DNA from: Myripristis murdjan
Lineage: Eukaryota > Chordata > Actinopteri > Holocentriformes > Holocentridae
DNA: 64,000 bases
Direction: 5' to 3'
Assembly (NCBI RefSeq): GCF_902150065.1
Contig: NC_043995.1
Location: 27,206,501 to 27,270,500 of the forward strand
Within the stretch, counting starts at the first letter, position 1, and each line of letters begins with the position of its first letter. Under the pieces are notes generated by a model. The model had not been told where the DNA came from and searched no databases. It saw only the letters and a list, made by a program, of their open reading frames with translations. Shown piece after piece: positions 12,805 to 26,013 of the stretch. The position numbers and the translations under genes were made by a program.

Positions 12805-15800
12805 CTATGGGTCACCAACTTTGTCCGGATGTGGCCCTGGACCTTCTCTTTCCATGCAGTATTCCTCCCAAAGTTCGTTAAACAAGTTCCCTGTCGCATT
12901 ATAAGAGCAACCTTGATCCTTCTTGGGATCGCACAGTCTCAAGTCCATCTTTTTGAACACAGCGCAGAACACCTGTCGAGAGAGCGGGGTGGTCTGCTTC
13001 TCCAGGCAGTGGCTGTGGTAATGCCTGTACACCTCAGACATGTTTGAGAACACGGGCTCTAGATACAGCTTGGAGATGGATGTCCCGCAATAGTACGATG
13101 GCACCTTCGGTAAACTCTCCAGGAAGTCCTTGAGGAACGAATGCTCCGAGGCTTTGCGAGACTTCCTTGGCAGTCGCTTCTTAGCGTTGTCCTCTGAATC
13201 CTCCTGCTGGGCCACTGCAGTTTGTGCCCAGTTAAGCACCGACCACTCTCCAATCCCCAAGGTGGAGAGGAACATCTTTTTGCAAACTTGTTTTCTCTCA
13301 CCGTCGACTAACAAATGATACCGCAGAGAGACAGATCTTCTTGATTGAGTCCATGGAGCTCGGGTTCTTTCCACAGGGTCCCGGTCGACTAGTCCGGCCA
13401 CGTAGACCTTTCTCTGAGACCAGTTCATGCGCTGCCAGAACCCTTCGAACAGCGACTGCCTAGTTTCTTCACTGATGTCAGCGCAGAAGCGATTTGATGC
13501 CCTTTTGCAAGCGTTGGACGAGCATCTCGGTCCCATTGACCTCTTGTCTTTCGTCACCGTTGCGCCATCTTTTTTGCGCTTGCTGATGTACGGTTTGCCC
13601 TCCATCCTAAGCTGCTTCTGCCGGTTTTGCTTCCATGTAAGTGGCTTAGCAACCCTCGATTTCTTTCTGGCCGGCCCATCTGGTTCTGGTGTTGTGCTTT
13701 TTTCTTTGTCAGTGGCATTATCTTCCTCTGGAAGAGATGTCAATGTCATTAACATTAAGAAGCCGTTACTGTGACAAACTGGGCTGTATTAGAGCACTAT
13801 GTGTGGAAATGTGTTGAAAATGTTATATTAACAACTAAGCAGGGAAATGTAAAGTGTATGTTTTTTACTAATTCTAACATTGCTCTATCTCTACATTAGC
13901 CTGTTAATTACATTAGAGATGAGGTCTTGTGACTGGATAGTTGAATCTCCAGAAAAATCCCCAGACCAGCTTGGGAAATCTGGACAGGGAGAGCGGATGA
14001 GTAAAACTCTTCATCAACAACTAAAGTTGAGATGCCAGTGAGTATCTGACTTTTACTGTGTCTACACCGAGCAGAGCAAATTTCAAAAAAACATTTTTGT
14101 AATCCATCCACACTATACCACACTGTCATTTTCAGGGATTTTCCAGAAGCCCACCATCCACATCAGAACACCCCAAAATGCTTATAGTCCTGTGCAGAGC
14201 TGGCACGGGTTTACATGCATGGCCCGTGCATGACCAATACCAGATTACAACCAAGATCACACGACAATCCCATGTCAGCATTTTCAAAAAGCTTGTTATT
14301 TGTCCTATACAGGCTACAACGTGGGACTGGCATTTTAAAATCCAAACACTGGCATGTTTTTGCAGGTGTAAAACATTGGCTTAGTGTGGAGAGAAGGCCT
14401 CTGCGCCTCTAATGTGTGCAAAACCAATGACATAACCCCTGACTGGTCAAGATTGTCTTGTACCACTAGAAAATTTTAATTCTGACTTTGAAAACTGAAA
14501 ATATTTTAGCACTGACTAAAGATTTGACCAAATCTGCACTTAATTATGGACATGGCCTCATGTGGACAGTAACAATCAGAAACCAAATTTATCACATATA
14601 TTAATGTGGATTAGTGCATGGATTAGTATACAGAGCATACTCACACACTCCTCTTTATAAATGAAGAGTTTTTGAAAAACACTCACCTTCCTGGGTCTTT
14701 TCCTCAGTATTACTGACGGCAGGAGCAGGGTTCAGTTGTGGGCACGGTGGGATCACCTGCTTTTTTTCTATTTTATTTTCATTTGAGTCACTCTTTTTTG
14801 TCAATCCTTTTTGCGACCAGTTGAGAACGGACCACTCTCCTACCCCCAATGTGGATAAGAACATGTTTTTACACACTTGTTTCTTTTTGCCATCCACCAT
14901 CAAATGATAGCGAAGTGAAACTGATCGTCGTGACTGTGCCCCCACCGCTCGAGATCTTTCCACGGGCTCCCGGTCAACTAGTCCTGCCACGTACACTTTC
15001 CTCTGAGCCCAGTTCATGCGCTGCCAGAATTCATCAAATAGTCTCTTCCTGGTTTCTTCAGTTATGTCGCTGCAAAGCCGGTTTGATACCTTTTTACACG
15101 TGCTAGAGGTGCATCTCGGTCCCATTTCCCTTGGTTGTTTTATCACAGTCTCGCCATCTTTTTTTCGTTTGCTTACATATTCTTTTCCCTCCATCCTCAG
15201 TTGTTTTTGCTTGTTCTGTTTCCACTTTGATGGTTCTGCCACTCTGGCTTTGGATTTCTTCCTGGCAGGACCTGCCTTCTCCACAGCGGGGTTTCCATTT
15301 TTGGCAGCCGTGTTAAGGTGCGCTGTAAAAGAAATAGCTGGAGTCATTACTGGGGTTCAGATAAAAGCAGCGCTCCTCCTAAGAGTTGTGCAGGCAGTAG
15401 TGTAAAATAGATCGGTTCTGTTTTGAAGCAAAATTTTCTTTAGTGCATAAACATTCGCTGAGTGAGTCAGGTACATTTCAAAATGAACACCTGGGGCAGT
15501 TATGCAAAATCATACATTGGAAATGATTACTTTTTAAGACTAAATCAGGACTTTTTTGTGATGAAAGAATTAATAATGGTTTTCATCATTCTGTTACGCA
15601 TCTAATACTGCAACATAATCCCACCCATGATGAATGTTACTAATTTTAAGAATTTTAAGCTTGTACATGGCTATATTGCCTAAAATTTGTAGAACTACTT
15701 TTTCTATTTGTTCCATGAAACATCCATAGCAATGTCAATTAAATTAAGAAACTCTGCATGCAATAAAAAAAACACAAATGTGGAGGACATGACAACCCAG

Positions 15801-17516
15801 CAGATCTCGCAAAGGGTTATGTGTTGAAATGTCAACCTAATAAATCAATAACATGTGATAATATTGTGGCTGCGGGAAGTCTGTCCTTGTTTGTTTGTTT
15901 GTTTTTTTCAAGGTGAATCACTGCCTGCACCACAGAGAAGACAGAAAGTAGTGTGTGTGTGTTGCTCTTTATCACGCAGCAGTTTCAAAACAATGTCAAA
16001 GAAATACATGTAATGTCACTACAAGGAATTCAGGAAGATCAAAATGTCAATACTGACTTTTACTCGTTTGAAATGAATCACCTAAATTGATGAAAACAAT
16101 AAATACACAGAGACTTGTATGGTGACATTGCTGCAAAAACTAGATTGCACATACAGCATCTACACACTGACACTCATGGTAGAACAAAACTAGGGCCTCA
16201 CATACAAAGAATGGCATATTGTGCATGCACTAAAACACATATACGTATACATATTCAATAGCTGTAGGTGCTATGCATTGAAAGAGTTATTTTCAAAGTG
16301 ATAATATAGAAATCAACCTAATAACTACAGCAGCTTAATGCTAGCTGAGCGTGCTTGTTTCAAGTTTGGATATTGATCTGGATATCAGAGGGCATTGTTT
16401 AGCAGTTGATCCATGTCATGTGATAACCGCATGGATAATCTCATGACCTGATTATGGTAAACTTGCATGTAACTGTAACTCGTAGAGTGCAACCTCAAGA
16501 CACTTTATCTCATTTTCTGTGAGTCTCTGCAGCCTGGGGGACTTCTGTTTCTATAGTCACATTCAGAGTACGCTGTTAAATCATATATACATGCAGGGCT
16601 ATATGTGGTGGGTGATAAAGATGCATATACTTAGGCTTACTGTACAGAACAAGAGGTAATAATATTTATTCAGTGCTTCCACTATTGCAATTAAAACACA
16701 ATCTAACCACCTTCAAGACACTACTCTAAAAATGTGGGTCTATAAGTTGTATTTAGGGCTGCAACTGTTTCTTTTTATTGTCAGGTAATCTCTCAATCAT
16801 TTGTTCAGTCACTTACTTGATTGATTAATTGATAATTTAGTTCATACCATGTCAAAAATCTTGACAAATGCTCATCGGGTGTTGGTAGAGCCTTCCTTTA
16901 GTCTAACCAGCAGCCAAAAAATCCAAAGTATTAATCTTATGATATGAACAGAGAAAAGGAAGACAATTTTAATATCTTAGTGATCTCACTGAAGATGTGA
17001 TTAGCAAATTCTTGGGATTTCGATGTGATAAATGACTCAAACAATTCATTGATTATCAAAACAATAACTGATTCATCTTCTATCCAAAGATTGATTGATT
17101 AGTGGACTAGTTGTGTCAGCACTAGTTGTATCTACTGTGGCATAGGACTTTAATTACACTCTTACTTACTGGTATCAGTGGCCAGAGGCACTGGGTTCTG
17201 TGGTGGGCACTGGGGAATCATCTGTGGCTCTGCGATTACTGACTGAGACCTTTTCTTGGAAGGTCCATCTTTCTCCAAATCAAATTTCCTGTTTGCGTCA
17301 GTGAGATGTGCATGGTCTGGGGAAACAGCACATGACACCTTGTTATTATTACATGGCACTTTTTGCTGTGTTGCACTTGAAAGTTTATCACAAGACCCGT
17401 TTGTTTACCTCATACCGACCTGGTGGGACGTGGTGCAGCCCAAACGTCTCAGTGACTGTAGGTCTGTGTACGGGGGGGTCATTGGTAGGTTTTGGAAGGA
17501 CACCAATATCCTCCAT
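12805..17516 (-). CDS. Unnamed gene with tandem transposase-like Cys domains
   Basis: Exon blocks: C 17316-17170 (49 codons), B 15322-14687 (212 codons), A 13727-12805 (307 codons with stop). All enter in phase 1; C and B also leave in phase 1. Blocks A and B share one domain at roughly three-quarters identity by eye: basic start (ARKKS, QKQLRMEGK), MGPRC-C segment, FW-RMNW-RKVYVAGLVDR, RRSVSLRYHL, VCK-MFLSTLG-GEWSVLNW. Block A continues with a segment (FLKDFLESLPKVPSYYC to CAVFKKMDLRLCDPKKDQGC). From memory this resembles N-terminal regions of transposon-encoded proteins of arthropods and fish; no catalytic domain is present. Block C is a shrunken copy. A possible first exon begins at the ATG at 17516 (MEDIGVLPKPTNDPP), but its good donor (17409) is out of phase with C; only a weak GTCGGT donor fits, so the 5' end is unresolved. 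Function unknown. Confidence 0.6.
16750..17132. mobile_element. hAT-type MITE ('GGGCTGCAAC' family), degenerate
   Basis: The left end TTAGGGCTGCAACTGTTTC and a right end containing GATTGATTAGTGGACTAGTTGTGTCAGCACT are imperfect inverted repeats of a very common fish MITE. GTTGTAT lies beside both ends and may be a worn 8-bp target duplication. It sits in the intron between blocks C and B of the unnamed gene. Confidence 0.6.
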
Positions 17517-18425
17517 TGCTGCAAAGGCTAAAAGCGAGGAAACAGGTTGTTTTTAGCCTATTGCATCGAGTAAAACACTGCTTTCATGATGCAGATTATT
17601 TAACAGTCAGCGACTAGCCAGCTTGTCTATCCATTCCCAGCCTGACGCCTATTAAAACATGTTTTTTTTTTCATCCATTTTTTGACAACAATGCGAAGGT
17701 TCAAATCCAAATCCAGATGTTACCGAGCGCAGAAGTAGGCGCTGCAGGCCTGGGAGCAGTGGACAAGGTAAAGCAGAAAACTCTAATGTTAGCCGGAGCA
17801 CATAATTCTCCATTTTTCCTCCTGGCAATTTCCGAGCAATTACTCCTGTGCACTACAATAAAGCCATGAACATATTTTAGTCTGGCGCATATGCTTACAC
17901 AGTGTTATACATTTGAAAACGTCTCGTAGACCCGTCGGTTCCATCCAGATCGAGGCTGCGCGCAAATCAGGATTTGCCCTCTGCCGTTTTTATTGTTTTT
18001 TAATTTTCTCACTCCATTATTGTTGTGACAGAGTGAAACCCAACATCTGTCAGCGCTGTGCTGCGGGGTAAATGCTGACAAATATCTCAAGTGTCGGATA
18101 TGAGGTGCTTCCCACTGGCAGCTGCCATGTCGGAGCATGCGCACCAGCGTCCGAGGTGGGAGCGAAATAAATAAATAAATAAATAAACAACATCCAGCCT
18201 GTCCGTGCTTTACCACTGTGAAAATAAACGAGTGAAATAAAATAAAACTGAATAAGAAACTAGAAATTAAACATATTCTGCCACTACTGCTACTGCTACT
18301 ACTATTTATAAGTTTCATGTAGTCAGACAATGTTTTATTTTGTTTTATGTCAAAGTTTAAACTGTATTTGTATTTTCTTCACATGTTGGAAATACAATTA
18401 ATTTAATTTATGGAAATATGTGAAC

Positions 18426-18430
<5 letters not shown>

Positions 18431-18498
<68 letters not shown>

Positions 18499-18792
18499 CA
18501 TACATATATATATAAAACACCATCTATGTGCCAGAATCCAACATAGCCTGTATTCTGGGCACTCAAAGTCAGGCCACATACTATTAAAAGCTTATTATTA
18601 TCATGTATTATATCATAACACATACTGTTGCAATAATTCTGATACTACTACTACTATTACTACTACTAGTAGTAGTAATATTACTACTACTAATACTACT
18701 ACTACTACAAATAATAATAATAATAATAATAATAGTAATAGTAGTAGTAGTAATAATAATAATAATAATAATAATAATAGTAATAATAATTA
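18431..18792. repeat. Microsatellite cluster: (CA)n then CTA/ATA triplet arrays
   Basis: About 30 CA units at 18431-18490 run into TATATA, followed 150 bases later by mixed ACT/AGT/ATA triplets (18640-18792). Long frames across it are artefacts of the repeat. Confidence 0.95.
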
Positions 18793-19329
18793 ATTCGATT
18801 CTATATTTTCAGCATTGTTTAATGGTCTTTCATTTTTAATAATATTTCAAAACATACAAAAGCTGAGTTTTTACTTGTTCATGCATATGGCAGCTTTAGA
18901 CTGCAGTAACACATTCTCAGAAGGCTGCATTTTGTTTGAAACTATATTTCTCTCTCACTCTCTTTTTCTCTCTCTCCTTGCAACGTCGTTACTTAAAATT
19001 GTTTTGCCCATGTCATCCGTCTCACATCAAAGGAGGACTTTTGGAAAAGGAAGGAAACTATAAAGGAAGTCCAAAGTTTCTGGTGGGGTCTCTAGTTCCT
19101 GGGTTATCTTAATTGGCCACAAAGGTTCAACTGGCAACTTGTGCATTTCTTTGAGGTTAAAAATATAAAACCTCCATCATGTTTATGGTATAACAAAACG
19201 ATAATTAACTGTTTTTTTTTTTTTTTTTTTTTTTTTCTTTTTGTGTCCATGAATGGCAAAATAACGTTTAAACCCCACGCAACAGTTAATGAATGTTGAC
19301 ATTTCTCGAATCCCCACTGAAATATTCGC

Positions 19330-19361
<32 letters not shown>

Positions 19362-19619
19362 GCACTGGAATATTGCATTGAAAAAAAAAAACAAAACAAA
19401 AACCAAATGCAGTTCCAACGCCTCGCCGCTTGATGTCGCTGTTGGACTGGACATTATCTGCCAGTCACAAGATTCACAACACGACAACGTGCGTACCTCT
19501 GCTTATCATTTCCCTAGCCTTTTTACATTACAGTTTTCCACTTTTAAGCATTTCGGCAGAAGAAAATGGATAAATTAAAATGCTAAAAACAAGCTGAGGG
19601 TTCGTCCTTGGTTCTCCGA

Positions 19620-19815
19620 CGCTGCGGCAGAGCACAGGGGCTTTCCGACGGCCTCCATAAAAGGTCCACTTTCGGTTTTGGTCTCCTAGTAGCCGGCTCC
19701 ACTTGGCGGCGAAAGCAACGTGAACTAGAAAAGACGTGTGAGTATATTAACTATCTTAAAATTAATCTACGAATAGGATTTTAATTCGTCTGGCGCTGAG
19801 ACTTTAGTCGTTTCA
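19620..19815 (+). promoter_or_regulatory. Probable tap2 promoter and 5' UTR
   Basis: Moderately GC-rich stretch with CpGs directly upstream of the first tap2 ATG (19816). No clear TATA box is visible. Placement rests on position only. Confidence 0.35.
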
Positions 19816-20221
19816 ATGTCTGAGATGAGCGACAAACTCGGTTGGTCAACAGGAAAAGTAAGTCGGACTTGATCTGCTGCAGTTACAGTAGCGTGAGAAA
19901 CACTCCTCCAGTATATAACTGGTTTTAGCCTAGTTTTGACTTGATTATGCGGGTATTTGTAATTGATTTTTGCTTGGCTTATGAGTTTGGATTAGTGTTG
20001 ATGTCCTTACAACGCAGTGTTTCCGAGAAATTAGACTCGCAAGCTTGCAAGTGAAAGCGAAAGTAGTCGCAGAATGCAGTCTGGTGGCAAACAAAAGTAA
20101 ATTAATTCACCTAAATACCAGTGAAGGGTATTTCCAGGTTCAGCTTGTGTCCACATTCTAGTCTTTGCTCTTACAAGGAGTCAATATCCCAGATAACCAT
20201 GTACTGTATTCTCTAATGACC

Positions 20222-20258
<37 letters not shown>

Positions 20259-23200
20259 CCCTCATTGTCCTTGTATTTGCAGAGCCTGTGCATTATGCAG
20301 AAGATGAGCTACTTCTGCCCTTTGCTCTTTGTCTGTGTGGATGTGTGTGTGGTGCACGCCATCCGCCTGACCCAGCTCTCACCTCTCCTCCACCCCCATC
20401 CCTTCATCACCTTGTGGGGCGGAGGGCTGCTGAGGGCCTGGCTCCTCCTCATCCTCATCTTCAACTACCCGGGAAGCCCGCCCTGGATGAGCAGCTTCAA
20501 GGGGCTGCAGACCCTAGCCGTGCTGTGCTTCCACTACCCAGCGTACATCAGCCTGCTGTGGGCGCTGGGGCAGCCCGCCCTGGAGGAGCTGTGGGGGTGG
20601 CACTCCTGGCAGAGGGTGGGTGGCTTAGCTTTGCTGTTGTATGGCGTCGCTGTGTTTGAAATCGAGGTTGTTTCTACCATGACTCACATCCTACCAATGA
20701 CAAATGTAGCGGAACGACAGGTGGCACTTTGCATCATTCAGTCTCAGTAAAGCAGGGATCTAAGAAAGTCACCCATGATGCATTTTGGGCCCTGCAGCAT
20801 GATTTAAGTATGCATTCATGTGCTGCTGGGTAAATTCGACACCTAGAACATGCAAGTTTGGTGCCAAAAGGCGACATACATAGTTGATCTTGCAAGTAAA
20901 ATATAATTTAATCTAGCTAACAGAGTAATAAAGCTGCTTGTAAATGTCTTTTATTGCTGCTGACTGACACAAAACTTGATTTTTATTTTTATTTTATTTT
21001 TTTGGGTTAGGGTTAAGCTGTGTAGAGAACGTTACAGGTTATAATTGCATCTTAACAAGGAAGTACAAGAAGCAACATTTTCTCTGACTCTGTCAACTTT
21101 AACAGCCGATATTGAATATCATTTGTGGGAAATTGGCAAACAATATATAAATATATATTTTCTGATATATTTGACTGTACACAAACACAGGCAAGAAACA
21201 CTTTTTTTTGTATCATCAGTTTGTAGAAATCTGAGACACTGGCACAGTACAAGTGTTGTTTTTACATAGTTATCTGCCACATACTCAGTCTTAAAATCTT
21301 GCTTTCTTTTATGAAAAAAATGTGCCAGTGGTGTGAGATATAATGTCTAAAAGGTGGCATCACAGTAGACAAGTCCACTATCAATCAAGACACTGCAACT
21401 TAAAAAAAAAAAAAAAAACTTTAAATGAGCTGATTTTTCATACGAAACAAGCAGATTTATCTCACCTTGTTTGTAGGTTTTTGTTACATTTACTTTAAGT
21501 GCAAGATCTCAAGACTCACTACAAAAAAGGATGACTTGTTTTGTCAGGGAGGGTAATGAGATTCAAACTGGAACAAGACTGAAACGGAAACCAAACTTTG
21601 CTGGAGGCGTTCATTCCAGAATGAGAAATCTGCCATTTCAAGGAAACGTAGACATCCAAGTAAAGCTCATTTGCCAAACACAATAAAACAAAACATAAAA
21701 GTTAGCAATCATTATAAAATCTCCGCCCTCTGCTGACCAACATTTCTCATGAGTCAGCTGGTTTGCTGAAGCACGGACTGATGCGTTTGGTGGAACACTG
21801 TTTGTTTTTGTGGATTTAAGACATTTTTGTGCAAAGCCTGTGATTTGTGTTGCAGTTGTTGCAGAGCTATGGTGTGACGGTGGTGGCCTGGCTGTACTGG
21901 AGCCAGTACGTGTCCTCTCTGTTCAAGAGGAAGACCTCGGGGGGGTCCAAGGAGAACACCGGCGCCTCCCTGAAGAGACTGATGGGATACATGCTGCCCT
22001 TCAGTAGGCGCTTCGTAGTTGTAATTGCTTTCGTGGTTCTCTCTTCTTATGGTAAGTTTGGCCTCACCTGCCCATAAATGGATGTTCAGATAACATAAGA
22101 GAAGCCAGAGGTTTTAACACAGTTTACCAACAAACCCAACAGTGTATGGAGCCCCAAGCCTCATTTTGAAGATTATTTAGTGATTTAGGCTTTGAAGATA
22201 ACTGGGAAGCTTTAAACGACTGCAGTCAACTCATCTTTCATATGGCAGAACCATTCACTGAATTAAGGAAGCACAGAAATCTGACTGGTTGTTGATGGAC
22301 TGTAAAAACTTTAGCCATCATTTGCTGATGAGATTTCCATGTGGTATCATTTCCAGTACAGTTCTGTGCAAGATATGCCTACAAGGCTTAAAATTTGGGT
22401 TTTGGTTACATGAGGGCTTTTGTCATATCAAGGCAGTTTTTAGCAAATGGGCAATATTTGCATATCAGTTTTCTTTGGGATTCATAATAACACATTACTT
22501 GTGCTGACTTGCTGATTGCATTTCTTGCAGTGTGAAGACAGTGTGACGAGTAGGATTAGGAGTTTCCACTCTGATTGCTCTGATTGAGGTGTCTTGGACT
22601 GTCACCAAATGGCATTTATTAGTCTTGTTGTGGTTAATGGTGCCGTTATAACCTTTGATGCAGCATTTTGCAGCATGCTTTTCTCTGCAAAGAAAAATTC
22701 ACCCTATCACCAGGAAGTTGTTGCTTTGCAGATTCCCCTTGCAACAATGATATGCATTTAACCCTTTAACACACCCTGCTGCCAGACAGAGGGGCCGGAG
22801 TGCAGAATTGGTGCCTCCAGACACCAACACTGATCCTGAAGTTTTGATGTCGATGGATTTAAGTGATGATTTAAACCTGCAGTGACAGAACAGTGCGGCC
22901 AGGCCTCGCTGTTTCTCCACTTACAACCTGTGCTTTCTGACTTCAGGTGAAATGGCTTTCCCTCAGTACACCGGTCGCATCTCTGAGTGGATCACAAATG
23001 AAGAAGAGTCTGGTGCATTCACAAACGCCATCATAACCATGACGCTGCTGACCATCGCCAGGTAATGACGCTGCTGTTGCATAATAAAAGAGCCAGAGAT
23101 ACAGCTGAAGTGTTTCAGAGGGTTTTCCACTGAAATGATTTGATCTTGTCTTTATTCTCTTTCACCCCACCTCCCCCCACGTCTCTCACAGTGCTGTGCT

Positions 23201-23365
23201 TGAGTTTTTATGTGACCTCACCTACAACGTCACCATGAGCCGCGTACACACCGCGGTCCAGGGGCTGGTCTTTCAGGCTGTGATCAAACAGGACATTGCT
23301 TTCTTTGACTCCATTCCTACAGGTGAGCTATGTGCCCAACACACTGCACACAGGACACACAGGAT

Positions 23366-23403
<38 letters not shown>

Positions 23404-25975
23404 CATTAAGAGTGATCTTTCTCTGACAATACAAAGGAGTGTAGGACACAGAGGAGTTTCAGTCACAAATGAGTTGTCAACCTATTTTTGCACCATGGTC
23501 ATTAGAGTTTTGCATTTTTCATTAGTTTCTATTTTTATTTCATTGTGACTTTTTGTTTTCAATTTCATTGTAGTTTTAATTCATTTTTAAAGAAGGTTTG
23601 CTAGTTTTGTTTTGAAAATGGTTCATTTTAGTTTAGTTTTTGTTTGTTTCAGGGTTAATTTTAGTCATTTTCTGTAATATATGGTATTTGTCAGGGTTAG
23701 AAAAGAGTTTTAAAAAGTCAGACAAACTGTTGCATAATAATAACTCAACAAAACAAACATCATGACGTTTAAAAAAATATTCACAGATGAACAACAAAAT
23801 AAATTGACTAAGACAAAAAACAAACTAAATTTTCTCTGTGATTTTGTTTTAGGTAGTTTTGTAAACACACTATTTAGTTTCAGTTAGTTCAAGTCCTTTT
23901 GACAAGGCTAACTCTCATTTCACATCCTAGGTGACATGGTGTCGCGTGTCACCACGGACACCAACAAGACGAGCGAGTCGCTGAGCGAGGAGTTGAGTCT
24001 GCTGATGTGGTACATGGCCCGTCTCAGCTTTCTCTTCATCTTCATGGTGAAGCAGTCCTGGAAAATCTCTCTGCTCACTTGCATGGGGCTGCCCATCGTC
24101 TGGGTCATACCAAAGCTGACTGGCTACTTCCACCAGGTGAACATGACTCTGTTAGCTTGCATACATCTGTCGCCTGTTTGGTGACGCATTTTTCTTACAG
24201 AGACACTTTGAACAATCATACAAAGAGATAAATGCATCATAGAAAAGTATATAGTAGTCAATGCAGCCACAAGATATGTTGCATTTTGACTAGTGCTAGG
24301 AAAATCACTAATTTAAGCAGAAGTAGATTAGTATTTTATAAACATTCCTTCATTCAGTCTGTCAGTGTTTTTTAATCATTTTAATCTGTGTGTCAGGTTA
24401 TTGCAGTAAAAGTTCAGGATTCGCTGGCCAAAGCCAACCAAGTGGCCACAGAGACTTTCTCCTGCATAAAGACGGTGAGGAGCTTTGCCAACGAGGATGG
24501 CGAGACAGAGCGGTACAGACAGAAGCTGGACGACACTTACGCCCTTAATAAAAGGGAGGCAGCAGCCTACGCAGCCTCCACCTGGGCCAACAGTGTGAGT
24601 AACAAACTGACCTGGATCATAAAATGTTTGGGAAAAAGTCTTTCAGTCTGTGGCAAGCCCCACTTATCTACTACTTCAAGAAGTTTAACACATGTTTCAA
24701 GGCTTTCCAGTTTCTTTAATGTACATACGCAAATTGTGAGTGGCATTGAACAAAGACCATTGATTTCATCCTCCCAGATGAGCAGTTTGGCCCTGAAGGT
24801 GTGTATTCTGTACTACGGCGGGACGCTGGTGACCAGTGGGACAGTTAGCAGCGGAGACCTGGTGTCATTTGTCCTGTATGAGCTGCAGTTCGCCTCTGCT
24901 ATTGAGGTGAGGCCACACATGAGGATAAAGGAAATAAACTAGAGGGGAAGACCTTGCACATCATATTCCCATTTGACTGGCGACTGCAATTAGTTGACTT
25001 TGAAGTAAAATCTACATTGTCTCGTTCCATGTGTGGGAAATGGAAGCAAAACCTTTTTTGTCATCTTTTATTTTGAGGCACCCTATCAGCAAGTCTTTGA
25101 CCTTCACCAAAACAGAAGCACCATGTTTGAGTGATAAAATGTACAATGTCAGCATGACCTTATCCTATTGCTTTCTCTCACACTTATTCACAGCTAGACC
25201 CAGCACAAAGTTTAAAAAGTTGAAAAAGCATGAACACAGAAATATTACTTAAATTGAGGTAATCTGCCATTTTGCAGAAAACATGAACATAGCTGTTTGA
25301 TACTGTTGCAGATTTGCATAATTTCCATTCATACATCCAAAAAAGTGTGCTGTTAGATGTCATGTTATCACATATATGACATCTAAATGCACTCATATGT
25401 AAATAAAGTGAGTTTTTTTTTCCTTGGTTAATTATTAATCAGAAGATCGAATCATAATTCTAACTGTAAAACATCACCCTTTGGTAACATGTTCTCCTTC
25501 TTCCTTATATTTAAGCTCCTTCCAAAAATAAGTTGGCACCACTAGAAATAGACATATCAAAAAGAAGCTAGCACCAAGCTTGCATCATTATTTCTAACTA
25601 TTTTCATAACGGACATGCCAAAATGTGGGTTTCACTTTGCCCCTGCTCAAGCATTAGAAACAGCATTTTTTTGCCAGGGAGAATTCAGTGTTCTGGGAAA
25701 AAAAAAAAAAAAATAAAATAAAAAAATAAAAAAAAAGATGACCCTACTGTGCTCCCTGTTCATTGCCACCTCTCTTGCAGGCTGTTATGCGTTATTACCC
25801 GGAGGTGAAGAAGGCGATCGGTGCCTCTGAGAAGATCTTTGAATATATGGATCGAAAGCCTGAGATACCCCCAGACGGCACTTTAGCTCCTGAAAATCTT
25901 ATGGGACACATTCAATTCAAAAACGTCACATTCACCTACACTGGCAGGAATGAAAAGGACAATCCTGTGCTGAAG

Positions 25976-26013
<38 letters not shown>

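Larger units (their letters stand above)
17517..19815. other. Spacer between the unnamed gene and tap2, rich in simple repeats
   Basis: No coding exon recognised. The two genes diverge from here, so both promoters must lie in this stretch. It includes (CA)n at 18431-18490, trinucleotide CTA/ATA arrays at 18640-18792, a T-run near 19213-19236 and (GATA)n at 19331-19361. Its right end (19620-19815) is GC-richer and is the likely tap2 promoter. Confidence 0.5.
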
